Shown here one piece after another: positions 27,079 through 35,615 of a stretch of DNA of 64,000 nt. Within the stretch, counting starts at the first letter, position 1. Every line of letters starts with the position of its first letter. Below the pieces are notes generated by a model. It did no database searches. It was given only the letters and a program-made list of their open reading frames with translations, and was not told the origin of the DNA. A program made the position numbers and the translations under genes. Source of the stretch: Oscillatoria sp. FACHB-1407 (GTDB lineage: Bacteria > Cyanobacteriota > Cyanobacteriia > Elainellales > Elainellaceae). Where the stretch lies: positions 62,001 through 126,000 of the forward strand of contig NZ_JACJSA010000009.1 of the NCBI RefSeq assembly GCF_014697545.1. Reading direction: 5' to 3'.

Positions 27079-27768
27079 ATGGAAGACTATCCCGATATTG
27101 ATTTAGCTGAGTTTATCGACCATGCCCTGCTCATCCCGATCGCCACTTCAGAACAGGTCATCCAGTGGTGTGATGAAGCCGATCGCTTCAAGTTTCCAGC
27201 GGTGTGTGTGTTTCCGTGTCATGTGCGGCAGGCAGCGAGTCTGTTGCACAACCGTCGTCCACAGGTCTGCGCGGTGATTGGCTTTCCGTCAGGGGCGACT
27301 ACCTCAGCGGTTAAGCTCTATGAGGCGCAAGAAGCGGTTGAGAATGGAGCCACTGAGTTAGATGTCGTCATTAATTTGGGATGGCTCAAAGCGGGAAAAA
27401 CAGATGAGTTACATCGCGAGATTGCTGAAATTTGTGATGCTACGGGTCAGCCTGTCAAAGCGATTTTAGAGATGTCGGTGTTGACCGATGCAGAAAAGCA
27501 ACTGGCAGCGGAAGTCTGTATGGATGCCGGAGTCGCCTACCTCAAAACCCACACCGGGTGGAATGGTGGCGTAACTGTAAATGATGTGCGCTTTTTAAGG
27601 GAAATGACCAAAGATCGAATTGGCATCAAAGCGGCGAGTGGCATTCGTACAGCAGAGCAGGCGATCGAGCTAATTGTGGCAGGGGCAACGCGAATCGGCA
27701 CCTCTCGCGGACCCGACTTGGTTCGTCAGCGCGTTAGGCTAGAGGAGGAGAAGAAGGCTGAAGGATAA
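27079..27768 (+). CDS. deoC: Deoxyribose-phosphate aldolase
   Basis: A 229-residue class I aldolase that splits deoxyribose 5-phosphate into acetaldehyde and glyceraldehyde 3-phosphate. The Schiff-base Lys is in [13 protein letters not shown]. Other family blocks are [27 protein letters not shown] and [14 protein letters not shown]. The last codons (Lys-Lys-Ala-Glu-Gly-stop) lie in a heptamer array of AAGGCTG/AAGGATA units, so the C-terminal tail and the TAA stop appear to be repeat-derived. recO follows on the same strand. Confidence 0.94.
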   Translation: MEDYPDIDLAEFIDHALLIPIATSEQVIQWCDEADRFKFPAVCVFPCHVRQAASLLHNRRPQVCAVIGFPSGATTSAVKLYEAQEAVENGATELDVVINLGWLKAGKTDELHREIAEICDATGQPVKAILEMSVLTDAEKQLAAEVCMDAGVAYLKTHTGWNGGVTVNDVRFLREMTKDRIGIKAASGIRTAEQAIELIVAGATRIGTSRGPDLVRQRVRLEEEKKAEG

Positions 27769-27783
27769 AGGATAAAGGCTAGA
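27753..27783. repeat. AAGGATA heptamer array containing the deoC stop
   Basis: AAGGCTG-AAGGATA-AAGGATA-AAGGCTA; the third unit begins within the stop codon region. Coding and repeat sequence overlap. Confidence 0.7.
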
Positions 27784-27833
27784 AACCCATTTCCTACTGA
27801 GGATTGTGGATTGACTAAATCTACAAATGATGC

Positions 27834-27929
27834 GGGCGGGTTTGGCAGACCTATCTACACCCTGCAATGGATTTGACGACAAAACCTACCCCCACCCAAT
27901 ACGGAACTGATTTAATTGCCATTCCTTAA
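27834..27929. repeat. Dispersed ~95-bp repeat, copy 1
   Basis: GGGTTTGGCAGACC-[AT]-ATCTACA, AATGGATTTGAC and a terminal CCATTCCTTAA occur in the same order and spacing at 50121-50214. Neither copy codes for protein. Confidence 0.65.
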
Positions 27930-27984
27930 CGCTTCCTCCTAATTTTTTGTTCTTTATATATATTTCATCCTTACTTGATTTCTG

Positions 27985-28016
27985 ATCGTTCATCGTTTAT
28001 CCTTCATCCTTTCCCA
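27985..28016. repeat. TTTATCC/TTCATCC heptamer array abutting the recO start
   Basis: GTTCATC-GTTTATC-CTTCATC-CTTTCCC runs directly into the ATG of recO and occupies the place of a ribosome binding site. Confidence 0.65.
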
Positions 28017-29000
28017 ATGGCTGGAACCTACAAGGCAACTGGAATTAATCTCAAAGGCATTCCTCTGGGGGAGAGCGATCGCCTCTTAACGGTGTTGACC
28101 AGAGAGTTTGGGTTAATTCGGCTAGTAGCACCAGGGGCGCGAAAGCACCAATCTAGCCTGCGGGGAAGAAGTGGGCTGTTCGTAGTCAACGAGTTATTAA
28201 TCGTCAAGGGAAAGAGTTTAGACAAGATCATTCAGGCGGAGAGTTTAGAGTCCTATCCCAGCCTGAGTCAGGACTTACGAAAACTCACCGCCAGTCAATA
28301 CATCGCTGAACTGGCTCTCTATCAAGCCTTGAGCGATCAACCCCAGGACGATCTTTTTGACCTGTTAAATCAACTCCTCAGCCGAATTGAGCAACAACCC
28401 GGAGCCAGCACACTGGCAATTTTGGTACAGGGAATTTTTCATCTGTTAACCTTGGCAGGGGTGGCACCTCAAGTCAATAAATGTTGCCTGACCCAACAAG
28501 CCTTGATGCCCGATTTGATGAATTCTGACTGGCGGGTTGGATTCAGTGCCAGTGCGGGTGGTACTGTTGACATGGCGGCGTTGAAGCGGTCGTCGTCTAA
28601 ACCGATCACCGCCAAAGAACGCTTATCTACCCAGCGAAAGGGGGCTTCTCTATCGACCGTCTCTTACCCGTTGGTAAAGCAAAGCGGTAAAGTTGTTGAA
28701 GGAGCGATCGCTTCCCACGAAGCAACTCACTACTCTCACGCTGCGCCCGATTATGTGGCACACCTTGATGCAACTGAATTGACTCTGCTGCAACGATTGG
28801 CTCAGTCGGATTTGCCCTCCGTGGAGAACCCGATCCAGCCCCCACAATCCTTGCCGTCTTCTGTCTCCGATCGCGTTTGGCTCTCGGTTGAGCGAGTTCT
28901 TAGAAATTACGCTCAATATCATTTTGAGAAAACAATTCGTTCGGCGACGCTGGTTGATACCTGTTTTTTGTCCACGCCCCTGCTCTCCCCTGAACCATGA
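28017..29000 (+). CDS. recO: DNA repair protein RecO
   Basis: I use the ATG at 28017 (MAGTYKATGINL), since the 14 codons upstream in the open frame are AAGGATA-type repeat sequence. The protein has 327 residues. The N-terminal OB-fold shows ATGINLKGIPLGESDRLLTV, LIRLVAPGARKHQSSLRGRS and FVVNELLIVKGKSLDKI. The helical part follows, with QYIAELALYQAL. RecO loads RecA on SSB-coated DNA in the RecFOR pathway. The region at ~185-250 contains a longer Ser/Lys-rich insertion than typical. Its TGA stop overlaps the ATG of the next gene (ATGA). No Shine-Dalgarno is left before the start because the repeat abuts it. Confidence 0.9.
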   Translation: MAGTYKATGINLKGIPLGESDRLLTVLTREFGLIRLVAPGARKHQSSLRGRSGLFVVNELLIVKGKSLDKIIQAESLESYPSLSQDLRKLTASQYIAELALYQALSDQPQDDLFDLLNQLLSRIEQQPGASTLAILVQGIFHLLTLAGVAPQVNKCCLTQQALMPDLMNSDWRVGFSASAGGTVDMAALKRSSSKPITAKERLSTQRKGASLSTVSYPLVKQSGKVVEGAIASHEATHYSHAAPDYVAHLDATELTLLQRLAQSDLPSVENPIQPPQSLPSSVSDRVWLSVERVLRNYAQYHFEKTIRSATLVDTCFLSTPLLSPEP

Positions 29001-30700
29001 TGCGATTGTCCGATTCAGATCTGGGAATACATCAGCCATTCCTCAGCCAGCTTCACTCGGAGGCTGATGACTCGCTACACAGACTCGGTGACACGTCGTT
29101 ACAGCCGTTACGTGAACCCAATCCAGACAGGACGTTAAATGGTAAAAGCAATGGGGCTAAAGCGCAGGCAAAGGATAACGGGGCTAGTGATGTTGAGGAG
29201 ATTGAGGATGTCGATGAGCGGTCAGATACTAGTGCTCTAGCCGCGATGCAGGAGTTGATGCAAGCGACGGCTACCCATGATGCTCCAACGACGGTTGAAG
29301 AGGATGAGGATGTCCTATCTCACTCTGGAAATGGGGCTAATGGCTACGCTGATACTCATCGCAATGGCTCTCTTTCCAGTCCTGCCGAGGTGCCAGAAGT
29401 AGAGACAGATGAGGTTGAGCATGGGTTTTTGCCCGTTCTCAAAAACCGTAATTTCCTGGCATTGTGGAGTGGTCAAGTCTTTTCTCAGTTGGCAGACAAG
29501 GTTTACCTGGTGCTGATGATCATGATCATCACAAGTCGTTTTCAGGCAGCAGGGCAAACGATTAGTGGTTGGGTGTCTGCCGTCATGATTGCGTTCACGA
29601 TTCCGGCGGTGCTGTTTGGGTCGATCGCCGGGGTCTATGTTGATCACTGGTCTAAAAAAGCGGTGCTGGTGTTTACCAATCTCTTACGTGGGGGGTTGGT
29701 GCTAGCGTTGCCACTGTTGCTGTGGGTGTCGCAGGGGTGGGCACCTTTTTCTGGCATTCCCATCGGCTTTGCCGCCTTGTTGGGCATTACGTTTTTGGTG
29801 TCAACGCTGACTCAGTTCTTTGCCCCGGCGGAACAGGCGGTGATTCCTTTGATTGTGGAACGAAAGCACTTGCTGTCCGCCAATTCGCTCTACACCACAA
29901 CCATGATGGCATCGGTGATCATTGGCTTTGCCGTGGGGGAACCGTTGCTGGCGATCGCTGACACGCTGATTGACAAGTTCAACGCGATTACTAGCCCTGA
30001 CATCGGTAAGGAACTGCTGGTGGGCTTTAGCTATGCGATCGCTGGAGGGTTGCTCCTGCTATTGCGAACCAACGAGAAGGTAGACCAGGATGATCAGCCA
30101 CCGCCTCAGGTCTGGCAAAATATCCGCGATGGGCTGCGCTATCTAAACGCGCAAAAGCGAGTCCGGGCAGCATTGGCGCAGTTAATCATTCTGTTCTCGA
30201 TTTTTGCGGCTCTGGCGGTTCTGGCGGTGCGGTTAGCAGAGGTGATGCCTGCGATCAAGTCGTCCCAGTTTGGCTTCCTGCTGGCGACTGGAGGCATCGG
30301 CATGGCACTGGGGGCAGTCCTGATTGGCTACTTTGGTCAACGAGTATCTCGCACGCGGCTTAGCCTCTATGGCTCTGTGGGCATGGCAGCCTCCCTTGCG
30401 GCTCTGTCGCTGTTTACGGAGCGGTTGGTGCCAACGCTGTTGTTGTTGACCTGTCTGGGGGCATTTGCGGCGTTGGTGGGCATCCCCATGCAAACCGCTA
30501 TCCAGGAGGAAACCCCGGAGGAAATGCGCGGGAAAGTCTTTGGTTTACAAAACAATGCTATTAACATTGCATTGAGTCTGCCTCTGGCACTGGCGGGAGT
30601 GGCAGAAACCTATCTGGGTCTGCGAATTGTGTTTATCGGGCTGGCAGTGATGGCGATCGCAGGAGGTGCCATTACCTGGTCGATTTCACGGGCAGACTGA
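28997..30700 (+). CDS. MFS transporter with long acidic N-terminal extension
   Basis: A 567-residue protein whose ATG overlaps the recO stop, so translation is probably coupled. Residues 1-135 are hydrophilic and acidic (ATQ/EDED-rich, no known domain). From ~138 it is a major facilitator: FLPVLKNRNFLALWSGQVFS, a loop YVDHWSKKAVL matching the MFS A motif, FFAPAEQAVIPLIV, and a later GIPMQTAIQEETPEEMRGKV. This resembles the MFS_1/MFS_3 (enterobactin/macrolide exporter-like) groups. The substrate is unknown. The extension may bind a partner in the cytoplasm; that is inference. Confidence 0.85.
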   Translation: MMRLSDSDLGIHQPFLSQLHSEADDSLHRLGDTSLQPLREPNPDRTLNGKSNGAKAQAKDNGASDVEEIEDVDERSDTSALAAMQELMQATATHDAPTTVEEDEDVLSHSGNGANGYADTHRNGSLSSPAEVPEVETDEVEHGFLPVLKNRNFLALWSGQVFSQLADKVYLVLMIMIITSRFQAAGQTISGWVSAVMIAFTIPAVLFGSIAGVYVDHWSKKAVLVFTNLLRGGLVLALPLLLWVSQGWAPFSGIPIGFAALLGITFLVSTLTQFFAPAEQAVIPLIVERKHLLSANSLYTTTMMASVIIGFAVGEPLLAIADTLIDKFNAITSPDIGKELLVGFSYAIAGGLLLLLRTNEKVDQDDQPPPQVWQNIRDGLRYLNAQKRVRAALAQLIILFSIFAALAVLAVRLAEVMPAIKSSQFGFLLATGGIGMALGAVLIGYFGQRVSRTRLSLYGSVGMAASLAALSLFTERLVPTLLLLTCLGAFAALVGIPMQTAIQEETPEEMRGKVFGLQNNAINIALSLPLALAGVAETYLGLRIVFIGLAVMAIAGGAITWSISRAD

Positions 30701-30780
30701 ACCAAATTGCCCTGAAATAATTAATTAATGATTAAATTCATATATTAGACAGATTATTTCAAACGGCAAACCTAAATTAA

Positions 30781-31938
30781 ATGCATATTGCTTGGCTTGG
30801 AAAGAAGTCTCCCTTTTGTGGAAACGTCACCTATGGTCGAGAAGTTACAAACGCTCTCCTAGATCGAGGACATCGGGTTAGTTTTATTCATTTCGCGCAG
30901 GACGAAGCTGAAGAGTCAGCCGACGAAACTGGGCGAGATTGTCAGGAAGTGTCCATTCCATTTCTGTATAAATCGCAGATCTATACGATTCCTTCCTTTA
31001 AATCCAGCAAAGTCCTGATACAGGCATTGAGTCAGCTCAAGCCCGATCTTGTTCATGCGTCTTTAACCCTCTCTCCGCTTGATTTTCTGCTTCCAGAAAT
31101 TTGTCAAGAGCTAGACCTGCCCCTGGTGGCAACGTTTCACCCCCCGTTTGACCGCAAGCGGCGGAATTTGACATCGGGCACGCAACACCTGATGTATCAA
31201 CTCTATGCCCCGTTTTTGGCAAACTACGATCGCGTCATTGTGTTCTCCCACATTCAGCGAGAGTTGCTCGTGCGTCTGGGGGTGCCTGCGCCTCAGGTGG
31301 CGGTGATCCCGAATGGCGTTGATGTGGAGAAATATTCTCCTGGGTTGTCTCGCCTCAAGGCAGAATTGGGCGCACAGCGGTTGTTTGTCTACCAGGGGCG
31401 GATTGCGCCTGAAAAAAATGTGGAGTCTCTGCTGAAAGCCTGGAAACAGACAGAAATGGGCGATCGCAGCAAATTAATCGTCGTGGGTAATGGTCCTCTA
31501 GCATCGACGCTGATGCCTTTTTATGGGGCAGAACACGGCATTATCTGGTTGGGGTTTGTGGCGGATGAGCAGCGGCGCATCGAGATTTTGCGCGGTGCTG
31601 ATGTGTTTATCCTGCCGTCTCTCGTAGAAGGGCTATCGCTGTCACTGTTAGAGGCGATGTCCTGTGGGGTGGCGTGTTTAGCAACCGATGCCGGAGCAGA
31701 TGGCGAAGTGATTGAAGACGGTGCTGGGGTCATTCTCAACACCAGTCGGGTTGCTACCCAGTTGCAAACCTTGCTGCCACTCTTCCGCGATCATCCAGAA
31801 TTGACAACCCTGCTCGGTCGCAAAGCGCGTCAACGGGTACTCGATCGCTACACCCTCAGCCGCAATATCACCCGTCTGGAGGAGTTGTATTATCAGGTGC
31901 TACAGCAACAACGGGTTCATTTGAGCCGATCGATGTAA
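30781..31938 (+). CDS. Family 4 glycosyltransferase
   Basis: A 385-residue GT-B fold enzyme. The N-terminal acceptor domain starts MHIAWLGKKSPFCGNVTYGR. The hinge and nucleotide-sugar domain contain VIPNGVDVEKYSP, FVYQGRIAPEKNVESLLKAW and FILPSLVEGLSLSLLEAMSC, the last being the EX7E-type donor site of GT4 enzymes. It transfers a sugar from a nucleotide donor to a lipid or polysaccharide acceptor that cannot be named. No other polysaccharide genes are adjacent. Confidence 0.9.
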   Translation: MHIAWLGKKSPFCGNVTYGREVTNALLDRGHRVSFIHFAQDEAEESADETGRDCQEVSIPFLYKSQIYTIPSFKSSKVLIQALSQLKPDLVHASLTLSPLDFLLPEICQELDLPLVATFHPPFDRKRRNLTSGTQHLMYQLYAPFLANYDRVIVFSHIQRELLVRLGVPAPQVAVIPNGVDVEKYSPGLSRLKAELGAQRLFVYQGRIAPEKNVESLLKAWKQTEMGDRSKLIVVGNGPLASTLMPFYGAEHGIIWLGFVADEQRRIEILRGADVFILPSLVEGLSLSLLEAMSCGVACLATDAGADGEVIEDGAGVILNTSRVATQLQTLLPLFRDHPELTTLLGRKARQRVLDRYTLSRNITRLEELYYQVLQQQRVHLSRSM

Positions 31939-32271
31939 TGGTCTTGAGTTCGAGATAGAGATTGTGGCGGTTGAAACTGCAGCGATACGAGCGAACCGAT
32001 CGGCATCGGTTTGGCAAACCGTGATTTTCGAGTAGTCCGCGAATTGCAGCCATAGCCACTTTGTTGGGGCGGAGGCGAGTCAGAAAGCTCCCCTAAAATC
32101 AGTGTTTGAGCCATTGCTTTGTCCTGAGCTTTCTGACCAAAGCTACAGTGCGCCAGACGCCTGATTCGATTCGACGTTAAGGTAGGGTTTGGTCTTCCAA
32201 ACCCGTACAAATAGGGATAAATTGCCAGCATCCCCAGGCAAAGCTGGGAAACACGGCACTGGTAGCACCTG
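31939..32271. other. Intergenic stretch with MITE-like copy 2
   Basis: About 330 bases. It contains the second 59-bp element (32079-32137) and a GGGTTTGG-N4-CCAAACCC hairpin at 32187-32206. No gene is supported; the overlapping minus-strand open frame comes from the repeat. Confidence 0.55.
32079..32137. mobile_element. 59-bp MITE-like element, copy 2
   Basis: Bounded by GTCAGAAAGCT and AGCTTTCTGAC, with length identical to the copy at 19314-19372 and TTGAGCCATTG conserved inside. The spread of differences lies mainly in the left interior. Confidence 0.7.
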
Positions 32272-33033
32272 CTAACTCATGACTTGACGGGCGATCGCAT
32301 CAATCACCTTCGTCAGGTGGTGGTCAGGGTATTTGATTGAAAAGACACCTGCGCTGGCTAACACCATCATTTCATCAGAGTGGGGCAAAATGCCTGCAAC
32401 ATCTGCCTCGTAGGTTTCTTGAATACGCTGCCTCAGTTGATCAAAATCAAAGACCGTTGGGGCTTTGTTCACCACCATCAACAACTTCGGCACCTCTAAC
32501 TTACGAGCCACATCCACCGTAACGGCGGTTCCCTGATAGTCTTGCTGATCCGGGCGCAAAATCAACACCAGCACATCTGAGATGGTGATCGAGAGCAGCG
32601 TCTCTTCGTTTAAGCCAGGGTGAGTATCAATAAACAGGTAGTCAAGCTGGAGTGCCTCAATCAAGTCCTGAAAGCCTTCGTTGAGCAAGCCCACGTCGTA
32701 GCCCTCGCGTAACACACGGGCAATTTCTCCTGCTTTGACACTGGAGGGCACCAAAAAGACTTTGCTACGGCTATCTCCCTTTCCCTCTAGCACTGAGGTT
32801 ACATCGTATGCTACGTCACCGATGGCTCGACGTCCCCAGAGATAATCATTGAGGGAGCGATCGATACTGTCTTCATCAAACCCAAACAAGACGTGAATTC
32901 CAGGGGATTGAATGTCGGTATCGACAATTCCAACGCGATAACCATATCGAGCAACAGTAGCAGCAAGATTAGCAGTTGAATTTGATTTCCCAGTTCCACC
33001 CCGGTAGGAGTGAATGGAAACAATTTTGGACAT
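32272..33033 (-). CDS. ParA/MinD-like P-loop ATPase
   Basis: A 253-residue protein of the SIMIBI ParA/MinD class. The deviant Walker A reads YRGGTGKSNSTANLA: the signature Lys of KGGxGK is replaced by Arg. Switch regions are IVDTDIQSPG and LFIDTHPGLNEETLLSITIS. A C-terminal helix is present. Members position proteins, plasmids or organelles by ATP-dependent dimerisation on membranes or DNA. No ParB partner lies next to it, so cargo is unknown. A GAGG motif precedes the ATG. The gene points away from carA. Confidence 0.85.
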   Translation of the reverse strand: MSKIVSIHSYRGGTGKSNSTANLAATVARYGYRVGIVDTDIQSPGIHVLFGFDEDSIDRSLNDYLWGRRAIGDVAYDVTSVLEGKGDSRSKVFLVPSSVKAGEIARVLREGYDVGLLNEGFQDLIEALQLDYLFIDTHPGLNEETLLSITISDVLVLILRPDQQDYQGTAVTVDVARKLEVPKLLMVVNKAPTVFDFDQLRQRIQETYEADVAGILPHSDEMMVLASAGVFSIKYPDHHLTKVIDAIARQVMS

Positions 33034-33312
33034 GGTTTACCTCAAAGTTCGAGAACAAATTAGGGTGGATAGCAATCCGTTTAGGTGAGAGGTTAGCTGT
33101 CGCTGTTGGGTCATCAAAGAGCGTGTCCTAAATATTTAATCAAACCATATCTTCGGTTCACTAGTCATTGATTCATTGCGTAATCCATCACTCCAGGGGT
33201 GGTTTTGCCCAGATCCCCAGTTTCCAGGAAAGCAAAATAAATCCCTGTTCAGGACGGCTATAGAGACCGGAGCTTTCAGGTTTCCAGGATCTTTCTGCCT
33301 CGTCGGCTACAT

Positions 33313-34467
33313 CTAAACTGGGTGAGCTTGCTGATGTTCCCGCATGGTTTTGACAAACTGCTCAAACAAGTAGTCAGCATCGTGGGGACCAGGACTGGCT
33401 TCAGGGTGATATTGCACTGAAAACATGGGCAGGGTTTTGTGCCGTAGCCCAGCAACGGTGCGATCGTTCAGGTTCAGGTGAGTGATCTCAACGTCGGCAT
33501 CAGGCAACGAGTCAGCGGCGATCGCAAAGCCGTGGTTTTGACTGGTGATCTCGATCCGTTGTCGCAGCCCGGCAGGTTGGTTCAAACCGCGATGTCCAAA
33601 CTTTAACTTGAAGGTTTCAGCCCCCAACGACAGTCCCAAAATCTGGTGTCCCATACAGATGCCGAAGACGGGCTTTTGAGCATTGAGCAAAGCTTTGGTG
33701 GTTTCAATCCCTTCCGTGACAACGGATGGATCGCCCGGTCCATTGGAGAGGAAGATGCCATCGGGGTTGTAGCTGAGAATCGTTTCTGGAGGGGTATCCG
33801 CAGGGACAACGATAACGCGACAACCATAGCTAGCAAGCCGTCTCAAAATGTTACGTTTGATGCCAAAGTCAATTGCCACGACGGTCAATTGCGGCTCTCC
33901 GGGCGTCGCAGTGCTGCTAAATTCCCAAACATCAGTCGTGGGATCAGACCATTCGTAAATCTCCTTGGTGGTGACTTCTTTCACCAGGTTGAGCCCTGCC
34001 ATGCTGGGAGCCTCTTGCACCTTGAGCAGCAACTCCATCGGGTCGAGAATCTCGGTTGAAATGGCTCCATTCATTGCCCCGGTGGAACGAATTTTGCGGG
34101 TCAGTGCGCGGGTATCAATTCCGAAAATGCCTGGAATTTTGTGTTGTTTCAAGTAGTCAGGCAGTGATTGAGCTGACCGCCAATTGCTGGGACGCTGGCA
34201 GATGTTGCGGGCGATCGCCCCTGCCACGTGAGGGGCATCTGATTCTTCATCTTCGGGATTGACGCCCGTATTACCCAACTCTGGGTAAGTAAAGGTTACG
34301 ATTTGACCGCGATAGCTGGGGTCGGTTAAAACTTCTTGATATCCGGTCATGCCTGTGTTGAACACGACCTCACCAATTGCTGTACCTGCTGCCCCAAAAG
34401 ACCACCCTCGATAGGTAGTTCCATCTGCTAAAACGAGTAGTGCAGGCTGGGCGGTAGAAAATGACAT
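33313..34467 (-). CDS. carA: Carbamoyl-phosphate synthase small subunit
   Basis: I use the ATG at 34467 ([20 protein letters not shown]), with GAGG just upstream, giving 384 residues. The glutaminase catalytic Cys lies in [16 protein letters not shown], with the His/Glu pair in [12 protein letters not shown]. The small-subunit N-terminal domain includes [20 protein letters not shown]. It supplies ammonia to CarB (not in the window) for carbamoyl phosphate used in arginine and pyrimidine synthesis. pyrB lies about 3.5 kb away on the same strand but in a separate unit. Confidence 0.96.
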   Translation of the reverse strand: MSFSTAQPALLVLADGTTYRGWSFGAAGTAIGEVVFNTGMTGYQEVLTDPSYRGQIVTFTYPELGNTGVNPEDEESDAPHVAGAIARNICQRPSNWRSAQSLPDYLKQHKIPGIFGIDTRALTRKIRSTGAMNGAISTEILDPMELLLKVQEAPSMAGLNLVKEVTTKEIYEWSDPTTDVWEFSSTATPGEPQLTVVAIDFGIKRNILRRLASYGCRVIVVPADTPPETILSYNPDGIFLSNGPGDPSVVTEGIETTKALLNAQKPVFGICMGHQILGLSLGAETFKLKFGHRGLNQPAGLRQRIEITSQNHGFAIAADSLPDADVEITHLNLNDRTVAGLRHKTLPMFSVQYHPEASPGPHDADYLFEQFVKTMREHQQAHPV

Positions 34468-34634
34468 AGAACCTCGATAAGCAATATGAGATAACGATAG
34501 AAGTGTGCGATGACCCAATCGGGGAAACTGCTTCGCAACGCCTTTAATCCTAAACTTGGATCAGGGAATATTGAAGTATAAGATTTACCATCGTTTTTGT
34601 CAGTTACAGGTGAGCGTCACAGGGTCAGACGCTA

Positions 34635-34668
34635 CCCCTGGTTGATTGTAGCCCCTGGTTGATTGTAG
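34635..34668. repeat. 17-bp tandem duplication at the start of the retropepsin-like gene
   Basis: CCCCTGGTTGATTGTAG occurs twice head to tail. The second copy supplies a TTG that could serve as a start codon. Confidence 0.75.
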
Positions 34669-34706
34669 CCAAACTCCTAACCGCTTCGGCGCGACTCACC
34701 ACAGCC

Positions 34707-35615
34707 ATGCCTATTTCTTTTCAGTCCGGCGCAACCCTTACTGTCTTGCTTAGTGTAGTGGCGATCGCCACTGCCAGTTGTGGTAACAACAGCCCCATTA
34801 ACTCCAGTGCTGTGCAGACCTCGGCTCCTGTGGCGAGCCCGGTAGCCAGTCCAAATGCGGTGTCCAGCCCAACGACAAATCCGGTGGCAAGTCCCGCTCC
34901 TCAAACGCAAAGTGATTCCTATCAACGGGCGATCGCCAGAGCCTCCAGTGCCTACACGATTAGCCAGTCTGCCCAATCCCAGGATGATTGGCGATTGGTG
35001 GCGAGTCGCTGGCAGCAGGCGATCGACCTGATGGCGTCTGTGCCCGTCGGTAGCCCAAACCATGCGGTGGCTCAGCGCAAGCTCCCCGAATATCGCCGCA
35101 ATTTAACCTACGCTCAGCAGCAGGCAAGCCGTCCCACCAATAGCACCAATCCGGGGCGGGTGGTTGTATCTCCTACTGGCACTCCGGTACAGGGGGGTAT
35201 GCCAATCAGTGCTGCTCCTGCGGTGCCGAGTGGAGCTATTGGAGATGGCGTCTTTCGGGTGCCGATTACTCGGCGGATGGGAGGCACTCCCGTTGTCAAT
35301 GTCACCTTTAATGGCAGTCAAACCTATGAAATGATTGTGGACACTGGAGCCAGCGGTACGCTGATCACTCAGGCGATGGCGTCTGCATTGGGGGTGACTC
35401 CCGTTGGGCAGGTGAGGGTGGATACGGCGAGTGCTCGTGATGTGGCGTTTCCGCTGGGATATGTCAACTCCATTGAGGTAGGAGGGGCAGTTGCGACGGA
35501 TGTCGTTGTGGCGGTAGCAGGTCCCGATTTGAGTGTGGGTCTATTGGGTCATGACTTCTTTGGTAACTACGATGTCACGATTCGTCAGAATGAGGTTGAG
35601 TTTCGGATAAGGTAA
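34707..35615 (+). CDS. Retropepsin-like aspartic protease, probable lipoprotein
   Basis: The start is uncertain: the ATG at 34707 gives 302 residues, while a TTG at 34659 would add 16 residues with the Lys/Arg needed for a normal signal peptide. A hydrophobic stretch ends in TASC, a lipobox. A Pro/Ser/Ala/Val linker and a helical segment (YQRAIARASSAYTISQSAQS) precede the C-terminal ~110 residues. That part has the single-chain retroviral-type aspartic protease signature YEMIVDTGASGTLIT and LLGHDFFGNYDVTI. Such domains act as dimers on periplasmic or membrane targets. The last 41 bases overlap the end of the convergent histidine kinase gene. Confidence 0.75.
   Translation: MPISFQSGATLTVLLSVVAIATASCGNNSPINSSAVQTSAPVASPVASPNAVSSPTTNPVASPAPQTQSDSYQRAIARASSAYTISQSAQSQDDWRLVASRWQQAIDLMASVPVGSPNHAVAQRKLPEYRRNLTYAQQQASRPTNSTNPGRVVVSPTGTPVQGGMPISAAPAVPSGAIGDGVFRVPITRRMGGTPVVNVTFNGSQTYEMIVDTGASGTLITQAMASALGVTPVGQVRVDTASARDVAFPLGYVNSIEVGGAVATDVVVAVAGPDLSVGLLGHDFFGNYDVTIRQNEVEFRIR

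Noticed and set aside
27975..28016. Earlier start for recO at 27975
   Set aside because: The extra 14 codons are AAGGATA-type repeat sequence, and the RecO family pattern begins at the ATG at 28017.
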